64,000 nt of DNA, taken from positions 17,850,001 to 17,914,000 of the forward strand of contig CM065389.1 in NCBI GenBank assembly GCA_033060915.1, given 5' to 3'. Below the pieces are notes generated by a model, which made no database searches, was not told the DNA's origin, and worked only from the letters and a program-made list of their open reading frames with translations. The position numbers were made by a program, and so were the translations under genes. Numbering within the stretch: position 1 is the first letter of the stretch; each line of letters opens with the position of its first letter. This document shows, in pieces, positions 37,578 to 49,258 of the stretch. This DNA is from Euryodendron excelsum (taxonomy: Eukaryota > Streptophyta > Magnoliopsida > Ericales > Pentaphylacaceae).

Positions 37578-38720
37578 GCCACCGTACAAATCGGAAGGTC
37601 TGTCTCTCTCTCTATATGTATATGTATATATATGTATTTATTTATTTATTTTTGCTGAATGTATATTTATGTTTTTAATTTTATGCACACTTATGGCATG
37701 TTATGTGATTTGGATTTTGGACGAAGAGAGAATATATAAATATATATATATATATATATGTAGCGAGAGAGAGAGAGCATAGTCGACAATTTTTCACTTT
37801 AAAACACTTTGTAATTAAATTTTGACGTCATCAAATTTGACACTTCCTCGTATTTGATGTTGCTGGTTCGTTTGCTGTTGCTTTTTGTGTGTTCCCTTTG
37901 ATGTGATGTTGCAAATTGGAGAGTATTTTAATTTTATTCTAATTTTCTTTTTGGAGATGAAGATGCAAGTCAACCGCAGAGGGAGCACGTCCATTGCACG
38001 GCATAAGCCTCTTAGGGTGTATTTGTTTCTCCGTTAGGGTTGTAAATGATCGGAGTCAAGTTGAATCAAGTATCGGGTTGTTTAAGTTTGATAATTTTAT
38101 TAAATTTTAAAATGTATTTAAATTTAATTAATTTTATTTTTGAACTGATTAAATTAATTTTATTTTCGAACTAATTTCAAACGAGTTTTAATAGAACCAA
38201 GTTCAAGCTAAGCTTGAAAATTTTTTAACTTATTTATATCAAGTGTTCAAATTTCACATTTTAAGACATTTTATATAATTAAAAAATATAAACAATTATG
38301 CCAAAGATATAACATAGGCCTTTTGAGTTTATCGTGCCAAAAAATCTAAGAGTACTGACACCAATTTGTTTTTTTGTCTTTTCTTGGACAAAATTTACAT
38401 AGCATCTAGCTTAGAAGCAGAGTTAAAGAGTTTATTTAAAGGTCTCGTGATCTCAAAGACATAGGTTTTGAAGACATAAGGTTCGTTTGATTTAGTTTTT
38501 TTTTAATTTTTATTATTTTAATAAGATAAGATAAACAAAAAAGTAAAAAAAATTTAAAATCTTTACTTTTTTTGCTTATAAACAAAAAAAATATCAAAAA
38601 ATCTTAAAATAAATCAAACTAAACGGGCATATAGTAAAATGGGAATCCTTAGAAGGTTGTGCTACTCATCATTAGTTGAAGGCTTAAGATTTCTTACTAA
38701 ATTAAGGGGTTCAAGGTAAT
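37578..38720. other. NADK2 upstream region and intergenic DNA
   Basis: It contains CT and TA microsatellites (about 37,600-37,630 and 37,737-37,760) and A/T-rich sequence. No second gene was recognised. The NADK2 promoter should lie in the first several hundred bases. Confidence 0.6.
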
Positions 38721-39090
38721 ATTTTGAAAATCGGACCGTTGAGTGAATTGAAAAAGGCATCCGGTCACGGGTCACTGGTTCAACCGTCGGGTCAATCGTT
38801 ATTGACCCGTGATGTTATAATTATGTCATTAATTAATTTATTATTATTAATAAATGGTATCTTATTTTTTTACACTAGTTTCGATATTTAAAACATAAAC
38901 TTTTGCTTTAAAATATTGAACTGTATGGTTTAATACCGGTTCAATTAACTGGGTCGCGGTTCAACCACGATTTTGGTTAGATTTGATCGAATATTGATCA
39001 TAACAGATTTAGAAGGTTGACCGAACCGTTTCTTTAATAGGGTGACGATTCAACTAGTTGAACCGGCCAGTCCGGTTCGAATTTTAAAAT
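38721..39090. mobile_element. MITE-like element with terminal inverted repeats
   Basis: ATTTTGAAAATCGGACCG (38,721-38,738) is inverted at 39,072-39,090 (reverse complement ATTTTAAAATTCGAACCGG). The 370-bp interior has repeated GGTTCAACC / GGTTCAATT and GACCCG motifs near both ends and no coding potential. This is the structure of a non-autonomous DNA transposon. Confidence 0.55.
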
Positions 39091-40927
39091 AGTGATTCGA
39101 GGCTTCGACCAAAATATTTAATTATTTTGCAAATTCCCCTAGCTTATCACGGACTGATACGGCACGAGTTTCTAAGAGACTCATCTAGTTTCTATTTTCT
39201 CATTTCTTAGCACCAAAAAAAGAAAAAAGAAAAAAAAACAAACAAACAAAATAAGAGAAAGAAAATGAGAGATGGATTGAAGAAAAAATGATTTTTTTTT
39301 TTGTTTTTACTTTTGCAAAGAAAATAAAAAAAAGTAAAAGAAAAATAACTTTCTTGTGTTAGAAATTTAGAGAGAAGATAAGAAAATAGTAAAGCTACTA
39401 CTATCAAGTGCTACTGGCAAATTTTCGTAAAGATTGATAATATATTTGTGAACAAGTAACTAATATATTTGGGCCACCATCCTCATTTTATGACATTCTT
39501 TTTTTCAATATGAGTTTACATTTTTCTTAATTGTTTTTTTTTCCCTCTTATTTGAATTTATCACATGGTGTTAATTTTTCTGTTTCGATCAAATGCCTTC
39601 TACCAATTGTAGCATAATAAATTTGGATTTTTTGCTATTAATTCTGCCAAAATAAATGAAAGATTATGATTGGTATATATCATAAGTTTTGTGATTTCAT
39701 CTACATCAAATTTTGGTTGGTCTCAACCACATATACAAGCTCGTAATCAAATCTATCTCAAGTAATAGGTATGTCTTGCTATGTTCGACATCCTCGATCA
39801 TATGGAAAGCAATATGAAAATATGCCCTATTGTCTTTTCATTCTGTCAATTTGTTTTTTTATTTTTGTCAAAAAAATCATAAAAATGAATTTGGATGATT
39901 TGTGGTTTAAATTTGCATGTTTTTGATGACATATATTCAGCAGGTAGATTTTGGTGATGAAATATATAGAGTTTAATTTTGATATATTGTCAGTTTAAAT
40001 GTTTTTTCTTACATAAGTGGCCGAGCCCTAAAGTGTGAAAAGGAGTAAATTTCATGGTATATCATCGTGAGTCCATTACTTACTAAGTTCATTAATTTAT
40101 AGTTCTAAAGTAGGGCACTTTTCAAACTAAATGATACTATCTCTACAACAAAATCACTGCAAAATTTTACTTCTTGAAATTCTCATGTTCATAATTGATA
40201 GAAACAAAAGTATGCCATGCTTTTGCAGTGCAAATTGAAGAAGAAATTAAATCTTAGAACTTTCAACAATTACAAGATGAACACCAAACTATAATGCTGA
40301 TCTAAGAATTCCTCCTCAGCAATACCAACCTGGTATATATATTTACCTTTCCAGTAACGACACAAATATTCCTCCAAATCTCTCTTCTCTCTCCAAATTT
40401 ACCGGACTCAAGTCATGTTAGAGTAAAATGAAACCTCATTACATGCATGGAAATCCATATTAAACACAAACAATTATATTAATATGCAAACATGTCCTTC
40501 TCCAGCTAATTATAGGCACAAGTATATATATATATATATATTTAACTTATCCTTTCTAACAATACTGGAAAATATCCAAATCAACTGCAATTTCTGTCTT
40601 GATACCGATGGAAAAACTACCTGACAAGATCCTTCAGTTCCTGATATAAGAGGCCCTTCTCATGACGAGTTATCACTGGTCTGCAAATCATCAACAAGGC
40701 ACATTTAACTAAAGGGACTAAAAACACAAGTACATGACTATTAAACTTACAAAATTAAATCCTCCTCAAAAAAAAAAAAAAAAAAATGAGAAAAAAAAAA
40801 AGAAGGTTTGACTCATCCCCAGCTAATGACCTAATTAGGAAAACCAGTTTTATTTTTAAGGAATGCAAACTAACTAAAGCAAAAATTTGACATTCTAATA
40901 TTGTTAATAGGAACGTGCTTGTTATCG
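39091..40927. other. Intergenic DNA between NADK2 and the MADS-box gene
   Basis: A/T-rich with A and T runs (39,215-39,300, 40,769-40,802) and a TA run near 40,522-40,540. The right end is the 3' untranslated region of the MADS-box gene. No other feature recognised. Confidence 0.6.
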
Positions 40928-41601
40928 TTACGGTTGATATGTACCATAGCTGCGTTGGGGGAGACTCGACTCCTGAAGGTTGGGCTGAGTAGGCTGGAGA
41001 CGGTAGGGGTGGAGCTGTAGAGGGACACTTGCGAGTTGAAGAACGCCACTCGGCTGCTTCTCTCCATAGAATGGAAACTCATCCAATACAGCTTGCTGCT
41101 GTCCCACTAGCTTCAGTTCTGTCATTGCCTGGTGATGATGATGATGATCCAGCTCTTCCTGTTGCTTCTGAATGTGATTACTACACGTCAACTACACCCA
41201 AAAGTTAAATAGTATTTTTCAGATAGATCTCCATACTAACTAATTAAATGAGGCTTTTAAATATTCATTTGACAAGAGATGAGATATATGTAATGAGAAT
41301 AATAATATTAGGAGTGATTAAGGGGATTCATTGAAATTAGATAGTATCAAGGTTAAATAGTATTAATTTCTCAGATTTTCATATGTCTTTGTGAAGTTGT
41401 TTTAATGGGTAAGCAAGTTTTATTGTCCTGATGATCAAATAAGTATCACTTTTCCATTGTCCACATGCTCATTCCATCACTGCACTCACCCAACGATACA
41501 TGTCTTGGTTTTCCTTCTCCATCATTTTTTCCTAAAACATAAAAAGAAAATGTTTATTTTAACAGTGAAAGATACAAACATGTGTATGTATATATATACA
41601 T

Positions 41602-41649
<48 letters not shown>

Positions 41650-43953
41650 TGTGGACAATTACCGTCCTCTGTAGGTTGTCCAGTTGCTGCTGCAAGAGCT
41701 GAAACTGCATCCACACCACAAACAATATTAAGATGGGGTAAACACAAATCTTGCATTCTACTAAAATCAAAAGCGAGCTACCTTTTGCGGACAATATATA
41801 ATCAATTTTGTTCAAAAATTAAACTTTTTATCTTTAATAATTTGTTTCACGAAAGCCAAGGAGTATCTCAATCTATCACAGTATTGTATGCAATTCCAGA
41901 ATTTTGAATATATTCTTGAGTCATTTCTTCATGTTAACTATCAATAAGATTAATTTTGGGCATTCTTTTTTCAAACTCTTAATATATCCAGAATTGAAAA
42001 TAATTCGATGTGGAACAACTCTGTGCCTTCAAATTAAGAGAGGTTCAAAAAAAAAAAAATGTGTTTGATTTTTGCCAATCATTTAAAATGGAGCTGGAGA
42101 AGAATTAGATTTTATTAAGAAGAAAAGGTAGAGAAAAGAAAAAGGAAACAATATACCTTTTGAGCACGGACCTTGTTAACTGAGCATTCTAACTTTTGTT
42201 CGAGCTCATCCAAATCCTCATACGGTGTAGAACTCAAGTCATCACCTTTGTAGCGTTCCAAACTCAGTTCAAGATTTTGAGTTTCTTTCTTCATTGTTGT
42301 CAATTCATTGTATATTTGTTCCTGCAATTAGTTGGATAAAATTAAGGAAATTAAAGAACAAAAGGCAAAACTTTAGTATGTATAGACCAAATTTAAACTG
42401 GAACTGCAATATATAAGTTGACCCATACCCGATTATCATGCTCTGGTATACGAGTCCCTGTAGCAGTCAGATACCTTTCTATGATTTGCCCCATGCTGTT
42501 AGAGATTTCAAAAAGAAGAAAGGAAAAAAAAAGGAAACAAATTTTCATCCATTCAGGAAATTTTTATGTCATTTTGGTTGCTATGGAGAAGAGAAAACTG
42601 GAATACTTTTGCTTGTCTCGTTAAAATCATTTCAATCAGTTTACAACATGCATGGTGCAAGCAGGATCAAGTTGATATATATTGGAATCAGCCAGAAGGG
42701 ATAACTATCTTTAATTACATTTAGGTATCTGATTAATAAAATCAACTACGTGGTTTTTTGATTTTTTTTTTGAACAGAAAAATAGAATTTTATTAAGAAT
42801 GAAAGGATTCCAGGCAAAAGAGAGCTCCAAGAGCCTGAAAGGCTTTACAGAGAAACACAAACCCAAACCAAAGGTTGAACAGAATATTTTCTTGGTTGTA
42901 AATTACATCATAACATTTTCTTGTCTAGTGCAAACAATGGCCAAGTTTTCACTGCAATTAGCAGCAGGGTTCCTAGGGGATTAGTAACCTTTAATTACAA
43001 TTTTGGTATCTAATTGATAAGATGCTCTTTGAAATATAAAAATTGTATTTTATAATATTTTCTTCCATGCATGGAAAGCCTTATTTCCTCTCGTTGTTTT
43101 CTTTCTCTTTTTTATCTTTTTTTTTCTTTTATGTAAAAGAATAGCTCATGAAGAATTCATTTCACCACGGATAATTAGAGGGTTCAATCGACAAAGTGGT
43201 ACTAAAAGTCCAGCTAGCATAATGACCCAAGGAAATTGAACTATCTAATGTATTTATCAATTTTTACCACAAAACCCAAAAATGGAGTCATAACTTGCAC
43301 AAAACATGTTTAGAAGAACCAAAAATGGAGTCATAGGTTGCATAAAACATGTTTAGAAGAATGTCTCAAAAACCATGACCATGAAAGTGGCTCATTTCAT
43401 ATGTGTGTGCAGTATTCCTAATTAATAAAAAAGCAATCAGTTGAATCAAACCAGAAAAGGCTCAGTTCATTGAAATTATTGAAAACCATTATACAGTTTA
43501 TCAAATTATTTACAAATTATGCGACAAATATATAGCAAAAGGAAAAAAAGTATTTGACCTATGACAATAAATAAAATAAGTGAGAAATCGTACCAAATAT
43601 ACATAAAAATTAGTACTTTCATGGGAGATTATGTTTGAATTACCATCCGAGCATCATCAGAACATTCATGTACATGATATTGCTTTATGGAAACAAATTT
43701 CAAATCAAAACGAAATAAAGTCAGAGGTGCAATTGTAGTGGGACAAAATCTGCACATCAAAAGAAGGAAGAAAATCATCCAAATTGAGCTTCTTAAGAGA
43801 AAAAAAAAACATTAAAGTTCACAGAAACCAAAAATTTAATGAAGGAGAAAGATGAAAATGCAAGTCAAAGCACTCAAGTTAGTTATCTGAAAAGTCTGAT
43901 TATCAGGGCTGCCACAAAAAATTATCAACTAGGGCATGTTACAGATCACCATC

Positions 43954-44022
<69 letters not shown>

Positions 44023-44482
44023 AGTCTCACAGAGAAACTACATGACCAAGAGAAAGCAATTGAAGGCCTCAAAGAAACAAATCAATGCCTTCGGGAAAAA
44101 AAAAAAGAAGCTCTTTTAGCTAGGCGATACACAATCACACACACATCACATAACATTTCGCTTGCACAAAGAAAACAGTATGAGAGGCCATCGTGTAGAA
44201 AACTAAAAAGAAAATTTCGAAATCCCCGTAGCTACACCCAGAAAAAGATTGCAAAAACATTAAGAATAAGAGCAATCAAGGAATAGAAGTGGACCTCAGA
44301 GGGTGAGTGCAGTACTCATATAGCTTCCCGTTGCTTGAGAAGACGATGAGTCCAATTTGGGCGTCGCAAAGCACTGAAAGTTCATGGGTCTTCTTTAATA
44401 GCCCTGCTCGGCGTTTTGAGAAGGTGACTTGCCTGCTAGTCTTGTTCTCAATCCTCTTCACCTCTATCTTTCCTCTTCCCAT
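40928..44482 (-). CDS. TT16: B-sister MADS-box transcription factor (6 coding exons)
   Basis: This is a MIKC-type factor that binds CArG boxes as part of ovule and seed-coat complexes; in Arabidopsis TT16/ABS controls inner integument identity and pigment. Coding exons on the minus strand are 44,482-44,295 (188 bp), 42,495-42,429 (67), 42,321-42,157 (165), 41,704-41,663 (42), 41,531-41,490 (42) and 41,191-40,928 (264), giving 255 residues with consistent phases. The MADS domain is [20 protein letters not shown] through [14 protein letters not shown]. The K domain has [19 protein letters not shown] and [12 protein letters not shown], then [10 protein letters not shown]. The C-terminal part has a His run coded by CAT repeats and ends with the B-sister motif ([18 protein letters not shown]). 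The third exon corresponds to the usual 62- and 100-bp exons joined. Ortholog (TT16) versus paralog (FBP24 or GOA-like) cannot be settled here. Confidence 0.92.
41604..41647. repeat. GA microsatellite in MADS-box intron 4
   Basis: 22 AG units, read as CT in the transcribed direction, lie 15 bp past the exon 4 donor site in the transcript. Confidence 0.95.
42709..43021 (-). mobile_element. L1 LINE 3'-end fragment in MADS-box intron 1 or near it
   Basis: The plus strand reads T-run, GAACAGAAAAATAGAATTTTATTAAGAATGA (in parts), the complement of a plant L1 3' end with its poly-A. It lies within the first intron of the MADS-box gene (42,496-44,294). Imperfect direct repeats of about 33 bp (CTTTAATTACA...GGTATCT...) bound it at 42,709-42,741 and 42,989-43,021. 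They are probably a decayed target duplication. Confidence 0.6.
43956..44019. repeat. GA microsatellite in MADS-box intron 1
   Basis: 32 AG units without interruption, in the first intron, about 275 bp from the donor site. Confidence 0.97.
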
Positions 44483-45458
44483 AATTACCAGCAATCTGAT
44501 CTTGTCTCTCTTCAAGTAAAGGAAATAGAAACCCTTTTTTCCTTTGAATTTTCTGGTTTATATCAGGATTAAAAAAATCCAATGATTAACTCTAAAAACC
44601 CACAAAAAGCACAAGAATATAAGGTAGAATTTTTGGTAAAAGAAATACAAAATGCATATCTAACTAGGATTAAGTTGTTAAAAATAAGGGCATGAAGGTA
44701 TAAGAAAATGTCATCAGAATTGGTAACCTAGTTCTTATGAAGCCCAAATAATTATTTAAACAATTCTTAAAACAGAAGATGGAGGAAGAAGAGGAAAGGG
44801 TATAGAGAACAGAAACAATTCTTAAGGGGGGGGGGGGGGGGGGGGGGGGGGGGAGTGGTTGTTGTTGGCGGGGGAGGGGAGGGATATCAGTACTAGAGCA
44901 AGGTTATGCCTTAGACTTTGTTTACCTATTCTCGCTTTGCTATTTAGTTGGGTGCAGAGTTTGGTGTTAGAAGAGTGGATAGTGGGTTGATCTACTCCCT
45001 ATATAGACCATCTAACTTCCCCTAAAGGCCCATCCCTTTGGGTAAGACCATCCATATGGAGAGGGAGAGAGAGAGAGAGAGAGAGAGAGCATTCAAGTAT
45101 TGTGTGGATTGCATGTGCTAGATCAGTGATCAAGAGAGATCAAACGGACGGTTCTGATTTAACGATCATTGGTTCCTTATAGCATGAGATCATGTCATTA
45201 GAATGAATTTCCGTAGTGTCATGGCTGTCAATTCCAGAAAAGAAGTACTCCTGCATTGTCATTTCATGAAAGCATGAACAAATTGTTGCTGTTGACGTTT
45301 AACAACCACTGTTTGATAGTCCAAGCTACCATCCTGAGTTGTTTCCAATTTCGGGCTGTTTCAACAGTGGCCATAAATTAGGGTTTCTTCAAATGGAAAC
45401 TAAAACGGGGTGGCCAAATGCATAGGCTTAAAAGGGAAACGACCAAGGGTTACATTCC

Positions 45459-45498
<40 letters not shown>

Positions 45499-46410
45499 CC
45501 ATTTCTTGGTAGGCTATATGGCTAAGTCATTTGGTCGTCAGGCTCCATTTTTACTGTGGGTAACTTCCATGAAAACTTCATCACAGTCCTTGGCTTAGTT
45601 GGCTTCATCCTAGTTTTAACATTTTGCTTCCAAGAAGTTGCATTGAACACCCAAATCAGACTTGAAAATTCAACCCTAAAAGTCTATGATAGAAATATAT
45701 ATAGAGATATATATTATTTGTATTTGCATGGAGAATGATACACCCACAACACAATGTACCTGTCATTTGTTGCTGGCCTCTCCCACATGGGGCACAAATG
45801 TCACGTGATATGTCCATGAACGGAATGGACTGTCATGCTTGCTTACAATATATATTGCACTTTCGTATATATCACTAAAAAATTTTGTCCAAGAATTTCT
45901 TCCATAGTTATTAAAGTCGAGAATAAGAATGTTTGACAATATTAAAAATCTTTTTCTTTTGTTTGTTCCTCTTTCTTGTGCAATTCTGTGCAACGGACGT
46001 TTGATATCCATCAATCGGAAAGAACCCAATTCAATAATCACTTACTGTAGACATTCATAGGAACCAATTTACTTAAGTGAAAAAAACAAAAAAAACAAAA
46101 GAAGGGTGAGACTTATGAGTTGCCTAGGTCTAGCTAGAAAGTCTTCCTCAATTATTGCTGAATTCAAACTACAATTAATTAATTTAAATTTGTTCCAAAG
46201 TGTGAAAATTTTGATAAGTATCTAATTAGTCTTACTGTCTTTGTGCAGGGTCCAACTCAGGTTAGCCGGTGCATGTTAACACCTTCCACAGAAGGCAGCT
46301 GGGTTACCTTTATGGGAGATGGTCCCCAAATCAAGTCGGTCTTGAATCTCACTATCAACAACATAAAATCCCACTTGGCTCCAGCATCGAATGGCCAACT
46401 CTCACTGAAC

Positions 46411-46468
<58 letters not shown>

Positions 46469-46780
46469 GGTGCCAGAAAGCAGTAGAACCTTTTTGGTCG
46501 ATAGACACATGACAGTGGGGTGAAGTCATGATTATGAAAAGCAGAAGAGTGCAGTGGAAAAGAATAATAAGAACAGCATGGTATACCAGAAATGGTAAGA
46601 GCCCTTTTGGTGGCCCGGGGCAGTTTCACGTCCATTTCACCTCACCAGAGACCACGTACATTTCGCACATGGTCTTCCCGGGCCTCTCTCAATGACGTGC
46701 ATGACACACAACAATATGTATCTATCATATATGGAAGCCAGGTTAGCAAATATGACAGGAACAGGGAGAGATTTGAGACC
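44483..46780. other. Upstream region of the MADS-box gene
   Basis: It includes a 28-G run (44,826-44,853), GA arrays at 45,066-45,089 and 45,462-45,495, and a CT then TA array at 46,414-46,468. No TATA box could be assigned with confidence and no other gene was recognised. The first 2 kb is the natural place for the promoter. Confidence 0.6.
44826..44853. repeat. Poly-G tract of 28 bases
   Basis: An uninterrupted G run on the plus strand, 344 bp upstream of the MADS-box ATG. Such a run can form a G-quadruplex. It could also be of uncertain length because homopolymers are hard to sequence. Confidence 0.9.
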
Positions 46781-47291
46781 CCTAGGGGCAGGGACGAAAG
46801 CACCATTTTGTTTCAGAGGCAGCGGTCAAGTACAAGTATAACAATTAGATTTGATATATTAAAATAAAAATTAATATTTATTTAGTCTTTTGCTAAGATA
46901 GGACAACAAAGTACTAAATAATGAACATGTTTTGCACAAAAATAGCTATTTTGTTATGTATAAATTTTGGGTCATGATGTATTCAACATGAGTAATATTA
47001 TACATAATCATATTTTTAATTACTTTTTTTACTTTTACACACAAGGCTGTAGGACCTACATTAATAAATTCATATGAGATTCATACACTTGTGTGTAGAA
47101 GTGAGAAAATAGATTAAGAAAATAAATTATATATAACATTTTTCATCCATCATATAATGAATTTTTTAAACATAGGGGGGCCTCATTTACTAAGTAAATT
47201 TTTTTTAGTATCAATTTTTAATATATCTAATGAGGTTTTTTAAAAATTAGGACCTCCTTGGTCCCCTACTCCCTTCGTCCCTGCCTAGGGG
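46781..47291. mobile_element. Non-autonomous transposon with 18-bp terminal inverted repeats
   Basis: CCTAGGGGCAGGGACGAA at 46,781-46,798 is the inverted partner of TTCGTCCCTGCCTAGGGG at 47,274-47,291 (two-base gap in the alignment). The interior of about 475 bp is A/T-rich and noncoding. The ends resemble hAT-type termini (AGGGGC). A clear 8-bp target duplication was not found. Confidence 0.6.
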
Positions 47292-47700
47292 TTAATTGTT
47301 GCGCTATTTGTGACACTTAGGTTCTAGGTATACAGTATGCTTAGCATAATATCTATCAAACCCTTAAAACTCTGAATTCCCTCACTATTCAAGACCAGAT
47401 GAGTGCCTCAATCGACATTCAGCTCAAGCTTGTTAGAATGCTTGTAAAGATTAACTCTTTTTTGGTTATATTTTGAGATTTGTACGTCCCTTTTTGTAAA
47501 ATTTAATATGTATTTAATGATTTTAGAGTGTCCATAAAGGTTGAATCCTATTATGGGTTGCTATAAAAAAAACATATATTATTATTGTGAAGACCCGGTC
47601 AACAAGTCAACAAAGGTAAGGGTTTTTATATATTTTTTTTATTACATATAACTTTGGGGGTCTTTTGGCTATTACACAAAAATGGCTCTCACCTGAGAGA
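47292..47700. other. Intergenic DNA left of the second Athila-like LTR
   Basis: A/T-rich; no gene seen. The last 100 bp could be leftover 5' leader of the retroelement whose LTR begins at 47,735. Confidence 0.45.
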
Positions 47701-47729
47701 TTCGGGTTCAATCCTCGGCAACGACACCA
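47701..47729 (-). other. Degenerate, extended tRNA-Asp primer binding site
   Basis: The plus strand resembles the last 29 bases of tRNA-Asp from the T arm through CCA (for example GGTTCAATCC, then CTCGGCAACGACACCA). Compared with the plant tRNA-Asp sequence I remember, all differences are C-to-T or G-to-A. A normal primer site is about 18 bases. It lies five bases from the LTR. Confidence 0.6.
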
Positions 47730-47734
47730 AAACT

Positions 47735-49258
47735 TGACACGATCTTAGCAACGTAACACACAAGAGCAAGTGAATGGGACGTAGTGCAACTTGGTAAGTA
47801 CCGATGTCGATTTTCCACAAGGATTGAGCCCAATATAGGCTTTCGGCCAAAACTAGCACTCAACACTCTAAAGTCTCACACAATTTGGTAAAATGTTGCT
47901 TTAAAAAGAGAAAGTGAAAAATGATTTGGTTTCAAGAGTTGGTTGTTTGAATGTAAACCAAAACACTTAAACTAATTTAACAATTAATAAAAGGGAATTA
48001 CATTCAATTGCTTCAACCCCCAATTCACCCAAAGTTCTAATAAGACTTGATAACTCAAACCAAACACAACAATCAAGATGTTTGATTTAGAGGATTTTGA
48101 CCATAAAAATAATGAAATCAATGTTAATCAATATAGATTTATGGACATTGAGATTCATGTATTCAAACCATCAATCTAAGTAACTCCCATACCTGATTCA
48201 TGACTAGTGCATGGAAAATCAAAGACTTAGTTAAGAATATAATATTTCAATAGGATCTAAGAGATGAGTAACATAGATTCAATTCAATAGCAATCGGAAG
48301 TTAGAATTACAATCAAATTGAGAATCATAGATTATTACCATCAATTTGGACAAAATCAACAAACAATGGAAGAATCATGCATTATAATTTTTAAATATAA
48401 TCAATAATCTAAGTGTTCTTATAAATCTAAACTTTAATTGCTTAGAATTGGAGATTCAAGAAGATATTGGAGATTCAAGAAGATAGAACAATGAAATTAT
48501 GCTTTACCTTTACTGAAATTCTTGAGATCCTTGGATAATTTTCACAATTAAATCCAATGTAAAGACTAGCTACTTGAATCCATAGAAAATTGCATTGAAT
48601 TGATGAAAATTGCACTTGATTACAATGAAAATAAAAAAGTTTCAAAGAAATCTAGAGTTTCTCTCTCTAAATTACTCCTAAAACTCTCTAAAAACTCTAA
48701 AAATATGTAAAAATTGAAGAGATCCCAAATTTTGGCCCAAAATTGCCTTAAAAAAGCTATAAAAATAGCTAAGTCTACGCAAATTGTGTGCACACTTTTG
48801 TAGACTTGAAAAATCAGCCTCAAAAGTCTTCTTGCAGACTGCTTATAGTCTGTTTACGGTCTCCGACCGTGCACACTCTTTTAAGACCGCGCACACAATA
48901 TAGCGCACAAGGTTGACCAAATTGTGTAAATCTCAAAAAGTTATATGAAATCGATATTATGAACCCCGGTAGAACTTTTGATTTGAGAGATATGACCCTC
49001 CAAAATTTTAACTCTACGTGATTCAGAAGCTTGTACCACAGCTTCAACAGCTTGTACTTTGGCAGCTTGTTCTTGAAACTTATTCTTCTATCACCCGAAT
49101 TCCATCCGAAGTCATCCAATTTAAGCTCAAAACTTATTAAACACAAAATAAACTTAATTTATACTAAAATCTAACTAAAAAGGCTTACAAAATCCAAAAC
49201 TAAGATAAAGAAAGAATAAGTTAAGGTGTTATAATTGCACTTTTGAAGTGCAATTACA
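47735..49258 (-). repeat. LTR of a second, diverged Athila-like element
   Basis: It runs from TGACACGATC to CAATTACA, about 1,524 bp. On the left is a tRNA-Asp primer site and on the right a purine tract on the coding strand (49,259-49,268). Internal order resembles the first family, but the palindrome cluster is replaced by GTGTGCACAC, CGTGCACAC and GCGCACAC motifs (48,785-48,905). A weak TATA-like stretch is near 48,758-48,770. Confidence 0.7.

Noticed and set aside
37284..37589. NADK2 start at 37,589
   Set aside because: The codon there is TTG; the first ATG in frame is at 37,577.
47680..47729. tRNA-Asp gene
   Set aside because: Only the 3' part is present, with no D arm or anticodon arm, and it sits at the primer-site position of an LTR.
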